Positions 1-5,478 of a DNA stretch of 5,584 nucleotides are shown here, piece after piece (position 1 is the stretch's first letter; each line of letters begins with the position of its first letter). The stretch is taken from contig CADCWH010000019.1 in the NCBI GenBank assembly GCA_902806395.1, positions 1 to 5,584 on the forward strand, in the 5' to 3' direction. Source of the DNA: an uncultured Thermomicrobiales bacterium. GTDB taxonomy: Bacteria; Chloroflexota; Chloroflexia; Thermomicrobiales; UBA6265. Position numbers and translations under genes: made by a program. The notes beneath the pieces are model-generated. The model did no database searches. It was not told the DNA's origin and saw nothing but the letters and a program-made list of their open reading frames with translations.

Positions 1-212
1 CCGTTCGCGTCGTCGCCCACCCGGCCGACCAGAGCCACCGTTACGCCGCACCGGGCCACCTGGGCCGCCTGGTTCCCGGCCTTCCCGCCGGGGGTCACCG
101 CGAACGAGGAACCAACCACCGATTCCCCCGGACCGGGAAGGCGTGGCACCGTGGCGATGAGGTCGGCATGGATATCGCCGACGACGATCACCCGGGGGGA
201 CGCACTCATCAT
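1..212 (-). CDS. PfkB/ribokinase-family carbohydrate kinase, N-terminal part (cut by window edge)
   Basis: About 70 N-terminal residues of a PfkB-family kinase, which phosphorylates a sugar or nucleoside hydroxyl with ATP in the cytoplasm. Counting from the ATG at 209, the first beta strand reads VIVVGDIHADLI (7-18); D16 matches the substrate-binding aspartate of ribokinase G-S-x-N-x-D. PGGKAGNQAA (40-49) is the family's first signature (GGKGxNxA type), followed by VALVGRVGDD (58-67). The ATP-binding C-terminal half with the catalytic aspartate lies outside the window. Two tandem ATGs are possible starts: 212 gives an ATGA overlap of 4 nt with the upstream isomerase stop, and 209 gives a 1-nt overlap. 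The Shine-Dalgarno match is weak, so translation is probably coupled to the isomerase gene. The family call is firm, but the substrate (ribose, a ketose, a deoxy sugar or a nucleoside) cannot be told from this part. Confidence 0.88.
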   Translation of the reverse strand, partial: MMSASPRVIVVGDIHADLIATVPRLPGPGESVVGSSFAVTPGGKAGNQAAQVARCGVTVALVGRVGDDAN

Positions 213-1219
213 CCCGTCTCTCGAATCCCTGCGTCCCACGCGTCCCGCCAGATCGCGGTGACGGCCAGGGCGTCGTGGGCGGCGCGTGCCGCCGCCAGGG
301 CTGTCGTGTCAAGGTGATCGATGATGGTCTCGAACCTCTCCACGGCGGCGATGTTGGCTGCAAACTCGGCCAGGGGGTCCTCTCGGATCGGAAACGTGTC
401 GAAGTAGAGGGTCCCGGCATATCCACCGTCGCGCAGCGTCTGCAGCAGGTCCAAGGTGGACCATGGGTCGACGCTGCCGACGGGCAACCCGTCGTCGCCG
501 CGGCCGCGACCGTCGTTGAGATGGACACCGTACAGCCGTCTTCTGGCCAGGCCCATCGAGGCGGCCATCGCCGGATGCTCGCCGGTCATCAGCGCGTGGC
601 AGACGTCCAGCGTCACCCCGGCATTGGGCAGGCCGGTCTGCTCGGCTGCCAATAGGGCGTCTGACATGGATCGGAGCACGCTGAAGGCGCGTGGGTCCCG
701 GGGCTTGTACTCGATGCTCACGCGAACCGACGGGTCGTGTCGCGCGACGGTCGCGACGCCGAGGACCGCGTCATCCCAAAGTCGGCGGTAGTCGACTTGC
801 CCGGCAACGTCGAACCCGTCCTCGGCCAGCCAGATGATCACGTGGTCGGCACCGAACGCGAGGGCGTCATCGACTGCCCTGACGGCGATGTCGATGGCGC
901 GTCGCCGGGTCGACTCCTCCGGGTTGGTGAAGGCGCCGTTCTGAAACTCTGGTCCCTCGAACCGCAGGTTGAGCGCCGTGACGGGGAGGTCCACGGCGTT
1001 CACCGCGTCTCTGATCGCATGCAGATCATGTCCAACCAGATGCTGCGGCGCATTGAGTTCAATCGCCCCAGCACCGGGCACCGCACCGACCGCCCGGATG
1101 GCCCCCGGCACCGACCGTCCCAATACAGTGGGCAGGACGCTGTTCAAGCGTGTCGCGTACCGGTGCCGGTAGGAGCCCGCTGCTGTGCGTGGAGGGAGAC
1201 GATCCGGTCGGTGAGTCAT
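209..1219 (-). CDS. Xylose-isomerase-like TIM-barrel sugar isomerase/epimerase
   Basis: Predicted 336-residue cytoplasmic enzyme of the xylose isomerase-like TIM-barrel superfamily (sugar isomerases and epimerases using divalent metal). The visible residues line up with the metal-site pattern of XylA-type isomerases: E170 in SIEYKPRDPR (compare the E-x-K-P segment of xylose isomerase), D205 and H208 in LDVCHAL (compare E-x-x-H), H233 and N235-D236 in VHLND, D242-D243 in GDDGLPVGS, and D274 in YFDTFP. The likely reaction is aldose-ketose isomerisation or epimerisation; L-rhamnose isomerase-like or related activities are possible and the substrate is unknown. I chose the ATG at 1219 because GGAG sits 5 nt before it. 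An in-frame ATG at 1285 would add 22 low-complexity residues reaching into the promoter region and has no good ribosome binding site. The stop overlaps the kinase gene, so the two form an operon divergent from the ABC importer. This suggests the enzyme acts on the imported sugar. Confidence 0.85.
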   Translation of the reverse strand: MTHRPDRLPPRTAAGSYRHRYATRLNSVLPTVLGRSVPGAIRAVGAVPGAGAIELNAPQHLVGHDLHAIRDAVNAVDLPVTALNLRFEGPEFQNGAFTNPEESTRRRAIDIAVRAVDDALAFGADHVIIWLAEDGFDVAGQVDYRRLWDDAVLGVATVARHDPSVRVSIEYKPRDPRAFSVLRSMSDALLAAEQTGLPNAGVTLDVCHALMTGEHPAMAASMGLARRRLYGVHLNDGRGRGDDGLPVGSVDPWSTLDLLQTLRDGGYAGTLYFDTFPIREDPLAEFAANIAAVERFETIIDHLDTTALAAARAAHDALAVTAIWRDAWDAGIRETG

Positions 1220-1224
1220 GGGGT

Positions 1225-1228
1225 CTCC
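1225..1228 (-). promoter_or_regulatory. Shine-Dalgarno GGAG of the isomerase gene
   Basis: GGAG is followed by 5 nt (ACCCC) and ATG at 1219. This decides the isomerase start over the upstream in-frame ATG at 1285. Confidence 0.7.
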
Positions 1229-1280
1229 GGACGAGGCACGGCGATCGGGACTGGGCCAGCCACCTGCCTTACCGTGGATG

Positions 1281-1304
1281 GGCACCCGGTTGACAGGGTG
1301 TGCC
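1281..1304. promoter_or_regulatory. Candidate operator: imperfect inverted repeat spanning the -35 box
   Basis: GGCAC (1281-1285) and GTGCC (1300-1304) are matching inverted arms centred on the TTGACA hexamer. Inner positions 1287/1298 and 1290/1295 also pair, giving 7 of 12 symmetric positions. A second register pairs CACCC (1283-1287) with GGGTG (1296-1300). A repressor bound here would block the -35 element, and in the divergent region it could control both operons. The symmetry is visible in the sequence; the operator role is inference, and GC-rich DNA gives such symmetry by chance fairly often. Confidence 0.35.
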
Positions 1305-1317
1305 GGCCCGGTATGCT
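1290..1317 (+). promoter_or_regulatory. Sigma70-type promoter of the ABC importer operon
   Basis: A perfect -35 hexamer TTGACA (1290-1295) is followed after 16 nt by the -10-like TATGCT (1312-1317, four of six consensus bases, including the conserved first TA and the final T). It sits in the divergent intergenic region and points at the binding-protein gene. Transcription would start near 1324, leaving a leader of about 137 nt before the ATG at 1461. The rest of this region is GC-rich, so the match stands out. No equally convincing promoter is visible for the minus-strand isomerase-kinase operon. Confidence 0.68.
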
Positions 1318-1342
1318 AGCACCGCCCGCGGGGTTCGCGATT

Positions 1343-1350
1343 CACCGGTG
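1343..1350. promoter_or_regulatory. Candidate operator core CACCGGTG just downstream of the predicted transcription start
   Basis: A perfect 8-bp palindrome with a central CG lies about 20-27 nt after the predicted start of transcription. LacI-family repressors of sugar operons commonly recognise palindromes with a central CG, so the position and form suit a repressor site. The flanking bases are not clearly symmetric and the site is short, so this is tentative. Confidence 0.25.
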
Positions 1351-1419
1351 CCCGGGTCTCCCGTTCGCACCGCTGGGATCGGTGAGCATGTCAGGCGACG
1401 CAACGCCAACGCGGGAACG

Positions 1420-1437
1420 GGGCACGGCGGAGTGCCC
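1420..1437 (+). promoter_or_regulatory. Leader hairpin upstream of the binding-protein ribosome binding site
   Basis: GGGCAC (1420-1425) and GTGCCC (1432-1437) form a 6-bp GC-only-plus-one-AT stem with the 6-nt loop GGCGGA. It ends 12 nt before the Shine-Dalgarno sequence of the first transporter gene. It could stabilise the 5' end of the mRNA or affect translation start. It does not sequester the ribosome binding site itself. Confidence 0.35.
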
Positions 1438-1449
1438 AGCTCATGGACG

Positions 1450-1457
1450 AAGGAGAT
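1450..1457 (+). promoter_or_regulatory. Strong Shine-Dalgarno AAGGAGAT of the binding-protein gene
   Basis: AAGGAG is followed by 5 nt (ATCGT) and ATG at 1461. This is the best ribosome binding site in the window. It fixes the start at 1461 rather than at the in-frame ATG at 1443, which has only GGAG 10 nt upstream. Confidence 0.8.
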
Positions 1458-1460
1458 CGT

Positions 1461-3077
1461 ATGACACCGTCTCAGGGCAGACCATCGCCGCTCGTTCTCC
1501 CTCTCTCGCGCCGACGGGTGCTCAAGGGCGCCACCGGAGCCGCGGCTGCCCTGTGCGCCACCGGCGTCGCTGGCAAGGGGTATCGCCGGGCGTTGGCCCA
1601 GGACGACATCCGGGCCGAGTTGCTCAGTTCGGCCGATGCCGTCCGCGCAGGAGAACTCACCCTGCAGAAGCGGGTCGACCCTGGCGCATTCGCTGGTCAG
1701 ACGGTCCGGTTCCAGGGCCTCAGCAACGAGAATTTTCACGTCGATGTCTTCCGTCAGGTGGCCCAGGCCTGGGAAGAGCATACCGGGGCGACCGTCGAGT
1801 GGATCGAGGTGACCCAGGCCGACAGCTTCTCCCGCATGCAGCAGGCGATCAGTACCGACAGCGTCGGCTTCGACATTTTGGAAGGGTCCGGTGGTTGGGA
1901 GGGTGACCTCCTCGGTGGAGGCCACTGCCTCCCGATGCCCGAGGCGCTCCTCTCCGACGCCGCCTACGCTTTCGACGACATTGTCCCTTACCTTCAGTCC
2001 CCGACCCGGACCTGGGACGGCGTCACCTATGGCGCATCGATCGATGGCGACATGCACCACTTCAACTATCGGAAAGACGTGTTCATGTCTGAGGACCTGG
2101 CGGCCCAGTGGGCCGAGTCGGGCGGCGAGGGGGAATTCGGCATCCCCACCACCTGGCAACAGGTGCAGGCGTATTCGGCCTTCCTGGCCGGGAAGGAGCT
2201 GGACGGCGAGCCGCTCTATGGCATCCTCGATTCCCTGGCCCCCTCCGGCGGCGTGGGGACCTACTTCTTCGCCAGCCGGGCCAGCGCCTATGCCAAGTAC
2301 CCTGGCGACCCAGCCTTCTTCTTCTCCCCGGACATGACCCCGCGGATCAACAGCCCGGCCTGGGTCCGAGCTCTGGAGGACATGGTCGCCGGCATCGAGT
2401 TCGCCCCGCCGGACCAGACCAACGCCGAGTTGCTCCGCAACCTGGACAACTTCCTCGCCGGTACCGGGACGATGTGTCACTGGTGGGCCGACGTCGGGTC
2501 GAACGTCTACACCAACGCCAGCAGCCTGGTCCAGGGCAAGGTGGGCTATAGCATCTTGCCGGGCTCGCCAGATGTCTACAACTTCGAGACCGGCGCATTC
2601 GAGACGCTGCCCGAAACCAACTTCGCCCCGTACTTGGCCTTCCTCGGCTGGGGCCTCTATGTCATGAAGGAGGCTGAGGTCCAGGGAGTCTCCGAGGCCG
2701 CATGGGATCTCGTCGCCCACCTCACCGGTAAGGACATCTCGGCCTGGATGAGCGTCTACCCATCCGGCATGAACCCCTGGCGCGAGAGCCACTTCACCGC
2801 CTCTGAATGGACCGTCAGCGGCTTCCCCGAGGCCGAGGCTCAGGAGTACCTCGATTCGATTCGAGATTCGTACAACCACCCGAACCGGATCGTCGACCTC
2901 CGCATCCCGGGCCAAGGGTCGTATTTCGAGGCACTCGAAGCGGCATACACCCGTGCCGTCACCGGGGATGTCTCCGCCCAAGAAGCTCTCGACGAGGCTG
3001 CGGTCCGCTGGAACGAGATCACGGACGGGCTCGACCGCGCCCGACAGACCCAGCTCTATCAGGCATCGCTCGGCTAA
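1461..3077 (+). CDS. ABC sugar transporter substrate-binding protein (family 1 solute-binding, Tat-exported)
   Basis: A 538-residue extracytoplasmic binding protein that should capture a sugar or polyol outside the membrane and deliver it to the two permeases encoded next. The N-terminus carries a twin-arginine signal: SRRRVLKG (16-23), a hydrophobic alanine-rich stretch (24-38) and a probable ALA cleavage site at 44-46 before QDD. The cysteine at 32 is not in a lipobox (leucine at -1), so a lipoprotein is unlikely. The mature domain begins around TVRFQGLSNE (81-90) and shows family 1 (MalE/UgpB) features: FDILEGSG (137-144), WDGVTYGASIDGD (185-197, the substrate-path segment with tryptophan and tyrosine), FLAGTGTM (331-338) and YPSGMNPWRESH (433-444). 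The C-terminal segment VDLRIPGQGSYFEALEAA (478-495) and WNEITDGL recall the long binding proteins of glycerol or glucoside importers. It is longer than typical MalE-like proteins of about 400-450 residues. The ligand is unknown. It is the first gene of the operon, behind a strong promoter and ribosome binding site. Confidence 0.93.
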   Translation: MTPSQGRPSPLVLPLSRRRVLKGATGAAAALCATGVAGKGYRRALAQDDIRAELLSSADAVRAGELTLQKRVDPGAFAGQTVRFQGLSNENFHVDVFRQVAQAWEEHTGATVEWIEVTQADSFSRMQQAISTDSVGFDILEGSGGWEGDLLGGGHCLPMPEALLSDAAYAFDDIVPYLQSPTRTWDGVTYGASIDGDMHHFNYRKDVFMSEDLAAQWAESGGEGEFGIPTTWQQVQAYSAFLAGKELDGEPLYGILDSLAPSGGVGTYFFASRASAYAKYPGDPAFFFSPDMTPRINSPAWVRALEDMVAGIEFAPPDQTNAELLRNLDNFLAGTGTMCHWWADVGSNVYTNASSLVQGKVGYSILPGSPDVYNFETGAFETLPETNFAPYLAFLGWGLYVMKEAEVQGVSEAAWDLVAHLTGKDISAWMSVYPSGMNPWRESHFTASEWTVSGFPEAEAQEYLDSIRDSYNHPNRIVDLRIPGQGSYFEALEAAYTRAVTGDVSAQEALDEAAVRWNEITDGLDRARQTQLYQASLG

Positions 3078-3100
3078 CCCTCTCATCTCATGACCGCCCT

Positions 3101-3130
3101 GGCGGGACCGGACCTTGGTCCGCTCCCGCT
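3101..3130 (+). promoter_or_regulatory. Intergenic hairpin 1 after the binding-protein gene
   Basis: GCGGGA (3102-3107) pairs with TCCCGC (3124-3129). After one C/C mismatch, CGGACC (3109-3114) pairs with GGTCCG (3117-3122). The result is a long GC-rich stem with a tight CTTG loop, starting 24-25 nt after the TAA. A G-T wobble (3101/3130) extends its base. No T run follows, so it is not a standard intrinsic terminator. In operons such as malEFG, hairpins at this place protect the upstream message and partly limit downstream expression; a similar role is inferred here. Confidence 0.6.
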
Positions 3131-3155
3131 GGACCATTCCGGTCTCTGCTCCGGA

Positions 3156-3185
3156 CGCTTGCCGGGCGCCGGCGCCCGGCAAGCG
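3156..3185 (+). promoter_or_regulatory. Intergenic hairpin 2: perfect 30-bp palindrome
   Basis: CGCTTGCCGGGCGCC (3156-3170) is followed directly by its exact reverse complement (3171-3185), giving a mismatch-free 30-bp palindrome with no spacer. As RNA it would fold into a stem of about 13 bp with a 4-nt loop. It lies 71 nt after hairpin 1's centre or less and 43 nt before the permease start. It has no following T run. The probable role is mRNA stabilisation or partial termination between binding-protein and permease genes. A DNA-binding site or a dispersed palindromic element is an alternative. Confidence 0.65.
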
Positions 3186-3218
3186 GTCACCGCTCGATTT
3201 GGGCCCTCGATTCGAACC

Positions 3219-3224
3219 GGGGAG
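3219..3224 (+). promoter_or_regulatory. Shine-Dalgarno GGGGAG of the first permease
   Basis: GGGGAG is followed by 4 nt (CACG) and ATG at 3229. It selects this start over an in-frame TTG at 3115, which sits in the loop of hairpin 1, and over later in-frame ATGs at 3262 and 3292. Confidence 0.65.
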
Positions 3225-3228
3225 CACG

Positions 3229-4197
3229 ATGGTGCACCGTTCTCGCGAAACCACGCCCGGGATGGAAACTCCGGTACCCGGCGCAGCCGGTATGGGTCGT
3301 GGTTCTCGTCCGGGCATCGGGACCGTAGGGCAGCGCCGGATGTTCCTCCTGCCGGCGGTGCTGGTCACCCTCGCCGTGGTCATCTTCCCCACGGTCTTCG
3401 GACTCTACGTGAGTTTCACCGACTGGCAGTTGAACGATCCGTCTGGTCGTGACCCCAATGGTTTCGCCAACTTCCGCGCCATCGCTCGCGATGGCCGGTT
3501 CTGGAACGCCCTCCGCAACAACTTCGTGTTCGTTGGCATCGGGGTCCCGGTGCAGTACGTGATCGCCCTCGGGCTCGCTCTTTTGCTCAACCAGGACCTC
3601 TTGGGTCGTCGCTTCTTCCGTGTCGCGTTCCTCCTCCCCTTCATGATGAGCCCGGTCGCCGCCGGCTGGATGATCGGCCGATCGATTTTTGACGCGCAGC
3701 GCGGACCACTGGCTGATCTGCTGCGCACCGTGGGATTCGATGGCATCACCTTCTTCGACACTGGCCCACGGGCGCTCGCATCCCTCCTCATCATCGATGC
3801 TTGGTACAGCATCCCGTTCATGCTGGTCCTCCTCCTCGCAGGTCTCCAGGCCATGCCCACGGAAGTCTTCGAGGCAGCGCACATCGATGGTGCCAGTTCC
3901 TGGCAACGCTTCAGGGACATGACGTTCCCCCTACTGCTGCCGGTCAGTCTCACCGCGGTCATCCTCCGCGTCATCTTCGAATTCAAGGTGATCGACATCA
4001 TCCTGGTCGTGACGGGCGGCGGCCCCGGGGATTCGACCGAGACCCTCACGTCCTACATCTATCGCCGGGGGGTCCAGGGGCTCGACATTGGCTATGCCAC
4101 CGCCATGTCCCAACTCTTCTTGATCATGGTCACCGTCACGGTGACGGTCCTGCTCCTGACCGTCGGTCGCCGAGCCCAGTCGGTCAGCGGGCAGTAG
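3229..4197 (+). CDS. ABC sugar transporter permease, MalF/UgpA type
   Basis: A 322-residue inner-membrane permease, one half of the importer's transmembrane pore. After a hydrophilic 36-residue N-terminus, six membrane segments can be seen at roughly 37-59, 97-120, 130-155, 182-206, 236-260 and 290-312, as usual for this family. The cytoplasmic coupling (EAA) loop is complete: EAAHIDGASSWQRF (215-228), followed by FPLLLP (233-238). This loop docks on the ATPase. VVTGGGPGDSTETL (260-273) is a hallmark of MalF/UgpA-type sugar permeases. The start at 3229 has GGGGAG 4 nt upstream and leaves a 151-nt gap to the binding-protein gene that holds two hairpins. The next permease starts 37 nt after the stop, so the two are co-transcribed and should form a heterodimer. 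Confidence 0.94.
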   Translation: MVHRSRETTPGMETPVPGAAGMGRGSRPGIGTVGQRRMFLLPAVLVTLAVVIFPTVFGLYVSFTDWQLNDPSGRDPNGFANFRAIARDGRFWNALRNNFVFVGIGVPVQYVIALGLALLLNQDLLGRRFFRVAFLLPFMMSPVAAGWMIGRSIFDAQRGPLADLLRTVGFDGITFFDTGPRALASLLIIDAWYSIPFMLVLLLAGLQAMPTEVFEAAHIDGASSWQRFRDMTFPLLLPVSLTAVILRVIFEFKVIDIILVVTGGGPGDSTETLTSYIYRRGVQGLDIGYATAMSQLFLIMVTVTVTVLLLTVGRRAQSVSGQ

Positions 4198-4234
4198 AGG
4201 TCCCGTCGCTGACTCGGCCAGAGAGGAACCACCC

Positions 4235-5173
4235 ATGGCTACCGCATCGCCGGTCGTGACTCGGCCTTCCGCCTCGACGAGTCCCCTGTCTGAGGCAATC
4301 CCGGTGGCCGCTGCACGTCGACGCCGCCTGCCACGTATCGGCAGGATGTTGACCTATCTCGTGCTGCTCACCTGGGCATTCATCTGTTTATTCCCGATCT
4401 ACTGGACGTTCAGCACCTCGTTCAAGGACCAGGTCGCCGTCCTGCGCGGGCCACAGTACATTCCGTGGACGCAATTCGAACCATCATCGATCGGTTGGGA
4501 TGCGGTACTCAAGGGGGACAACCGGGAGATCTTTTTTCGCAACGCGCGAAACAGTCTCACTGTGGCCCTCAGCGCCGCCGCGCTCTCGGTCGCCCTGGGT
4601 TCCCTGGCAGGGTATGGACTGACTCGGTTCAGTTACAAGTTTGGTCCGTGGCGAAACCGAGATATCTCGTTCTGGTTCCTCTCCCAACTGATCCTGCCCC
4701 CGGTCGCCGTCGCCATGCCCATCCTGATCTTGTATAACGAACTCAATCTGCTCGACACCAGGATCGGGCTGGTCCTTCTCTACACCGTGATCAATCTCCC
4801 CATCGTGATCTGGATCATGCGTGACCAGTTCGCCTCGATCCCGATCGAGTTGGAGCAGGCCGCATTGGTGGATGGGGCCAGTCTGTTTGGCGCCTTCACC
4901 CGGATCGTGGTCCCGATCGCGGCTCCCGGGATGGTCGCCGCATTCATCCTCTCGATGATCCTGGCCTGGAATGAGTATTTCTTTGCGACCGTGCTGGCAG
5001 CCAGCCATGCCGTTACGCTGCCTTGGATGGTCGCCGCGCAGGTCAGTTCACAGGGGGCAAAGTGGTGGGCGATGGCCGCGGTCGCGTCCGCCGCGATCCT
5101 GCCCTTGACCTTGGTCGGCATCTTTCTGGAACGCTACATCGTCCGTGGGCTGACTGCCGGTGCCGTCAAGTGA
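4235..5173 (+). CDS. ABC sugar transporter permease, MalG/UgpE type
   Basis: A 312-residue inner-membrane permease, partner of the preceding one. Membrane segments lie at about 38-60, 105-129, 145-168, 175-196, 230-252 and 278-297. The EAA coupling loop is ELEQAALVDGASLFGAF (205-221), then VVPIAAPG (225-232). Glutamine 208 stands where the motif's first glutamate is usual, with glutamates at 205 and 207 nearby. AWNEYFFA (244-251) and the C-terminus RGLTAGAVK (304-312) are typical of MalG-like subunits. The start at 4235 has AGAGGA ending 7 nt upstream. It is the last gene of the operon: a hairpin begins directly after the TGA, and no ATPase gene follows. The ATP-binding subunit must come from elsewhere, as with shared MsiK-type ATPases in some GC-rich bacteria. 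Confidence 0.94.
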   Translation: MATASPVVTRPSASTSPLSEAIPVAAARRRRLPRIGRMLTYLVLLTWAFICLFPIYWTFSTSFKDQVAVLRGPQYIPWTQFEPSSIGWDAVLKGDNREIFFRNARNSLTVALSAAALSVALGSLAGYGLTRFSYKFGPWRNRDISFWFLSQLILPPVAVAMPILILYNELNLLDTRIGLVLLYTVINLPIVIWIMRDQFASIPIELEQAALVDGASLFGAFTRIVVPIAAPGMVAAFILSMILAWNEYFFATVLAASHAVTLPWMVAAQVSSQGAKWWAMAAVASAAILPLTLVGIFLERYIVRGLTAGAVK

Positions 5174-5204
5174 CCGTGAAGTGTTCGCGCAGAAGACTTC
5201 ACGG
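5174..5204 (+). terminator. Hairpin directly after the last permease stop
   Basis: CCGTGAAGT (5174-5182) and ACTTCACGG (5196-5204) form a perfect 9-bp stem with a 13-nt loop, beginning at the first base after the TGA. There is no T run after it (CGGTTGACC follows), so it more likely protects the 3' end of the message or helps a downstream terminator than acts alone. Confidence 0.45.
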
Positions 5205-5233
5205 CGGTTGACCCGCGGCGAGCGCGCAAACGC

Positions 5234-5271
5234 GGGACGGCGCTCCCGGTCGAAGCCAGGAGCGCCGTCCC
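5234..5271 (+). terminator. GC-rich 13-bp hairpin downstream of the importer operon
   Basis: GGGACGGCGCTCC (5234-5246) and GGAGCGCCGTCCC (5259-5271) are perfect inverted arms separated by 12 nt. This is a very stable stem. No T run follows on either strand, so it would be a terminator of the U-less kind sometimes proposed for GC-rich bacteria, or an RNA-stability element. Confidence 0.55.
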
Positions 5272-5324
5272 CATCACCCCATCATTAGTCAAAGAGGAAC
5301 CCACCCGCACCCATCGGTACTCGC

Positions 5325-5352
5325 CGACCAGCGAGGAGTCGTTGGTCGTTTT
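5325..5352 (+). terminator. Intrinsic terminator of the ABC importer operon
   Basis: CGACCAGCGA (5325-5334) pairs with TCGTTGGTCG (5339-5348) in a 10-bp stem with one G-U pair and the tetraloop GGAG. TTTT (5349-5352) follows immediately. This is the only hairpin in the window with both the compact form and the T run of a rho-independent terminator, and its direction suits the plus-strand operon. The T run is short and then gives way to CGC. Confidence 0.6.
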
Positions 5353-5478
5353 CGCACCCCTCGCGACGCGACCTCGCCGTTCCCGCTCATCATCCGTCCG
5401 CTGACGCCAGTTCGGCACTGTACCGGTCGGATTGATTAGCGCCGGGCCGGCCGTCGGTCGGCAGGGGCGTCCGTCAAA

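Larger units (their letters stand above)
5182..5478. other. Intergenic region between convergent genes, no gene seen
   Basis: About 305 nt between the permease stop and the end of the convergent minus-strand gene. It contains the three hairpins listed separately. Reading frames crossing it look like shadows, with arginine- and serine-rich composition and no ribosome binding site. Near the right side, GGATTGATT (5429-5437) is nearly complementary to AATCAACCC (5477-5485), with a GC-rich stretch containing GGCCGGCC between. This may fold over the stop of the minus-strand gene, but it lacks a T run in either direction. Confidence 0.6.

Noticed and set aside
1220..1285. Longer isomerase start at 1285
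   Set aside because: It adds 22 residues with no ribosome binding site and would place coding sequence across the divergent control region. GGAG 5 nt before the ATG at 1219 fits better.
1443..1460. Upstream in-frame ATG for the binding protein
   Set aside because: Its only ribosome-site candidate (GGAG at 1429-1432) is 10 nt away, whereas the ATG at 1461 has AAGGAGAT at ideal distance and gives a normal Tat N-terminus.
737..1906. A 389-codon plus-strand frame across the isomerase gene and divergent region
   Set aside because: It is antisense to the isomerase, then out of frame with the binding protein, and arginine/proline-rich without motifs. It is a shadow of GC-rich coding DNA.
3115..3228. 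TTG start giving a 360-residue first permease
   Set aside because: The TTG lies in the loop of a strong hairpin, has no ribosome site, and the extra 38 residues would be encoded by the palindromic intergenic DNA.
1269..3392. A 707-codon open frame on the minus strand opposite the binding-protein gene
   Set aside because: It mirrors the GC-biased third positions of a clearly real gene with a Tat signal and family motifs. Its own product is rich in R, G, E and D without a recognisable domain, and it would cover the divergent promoter.
5292..5306. AGAGGAACCCACCC resembling the leader of the second permease (4222-4234)
   Set aside because: The similarity covers only about 13 bases with an insertion, and no start codon or open frame follows. 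Chance is the simplest explanation.
5134..5418. 94-codon minus-strand frame in the 3' region
   Set aside because: It overlaps the end of the permease and all three hairpins, is rich in R, S and T, and has no ribosome site or family resemblance.
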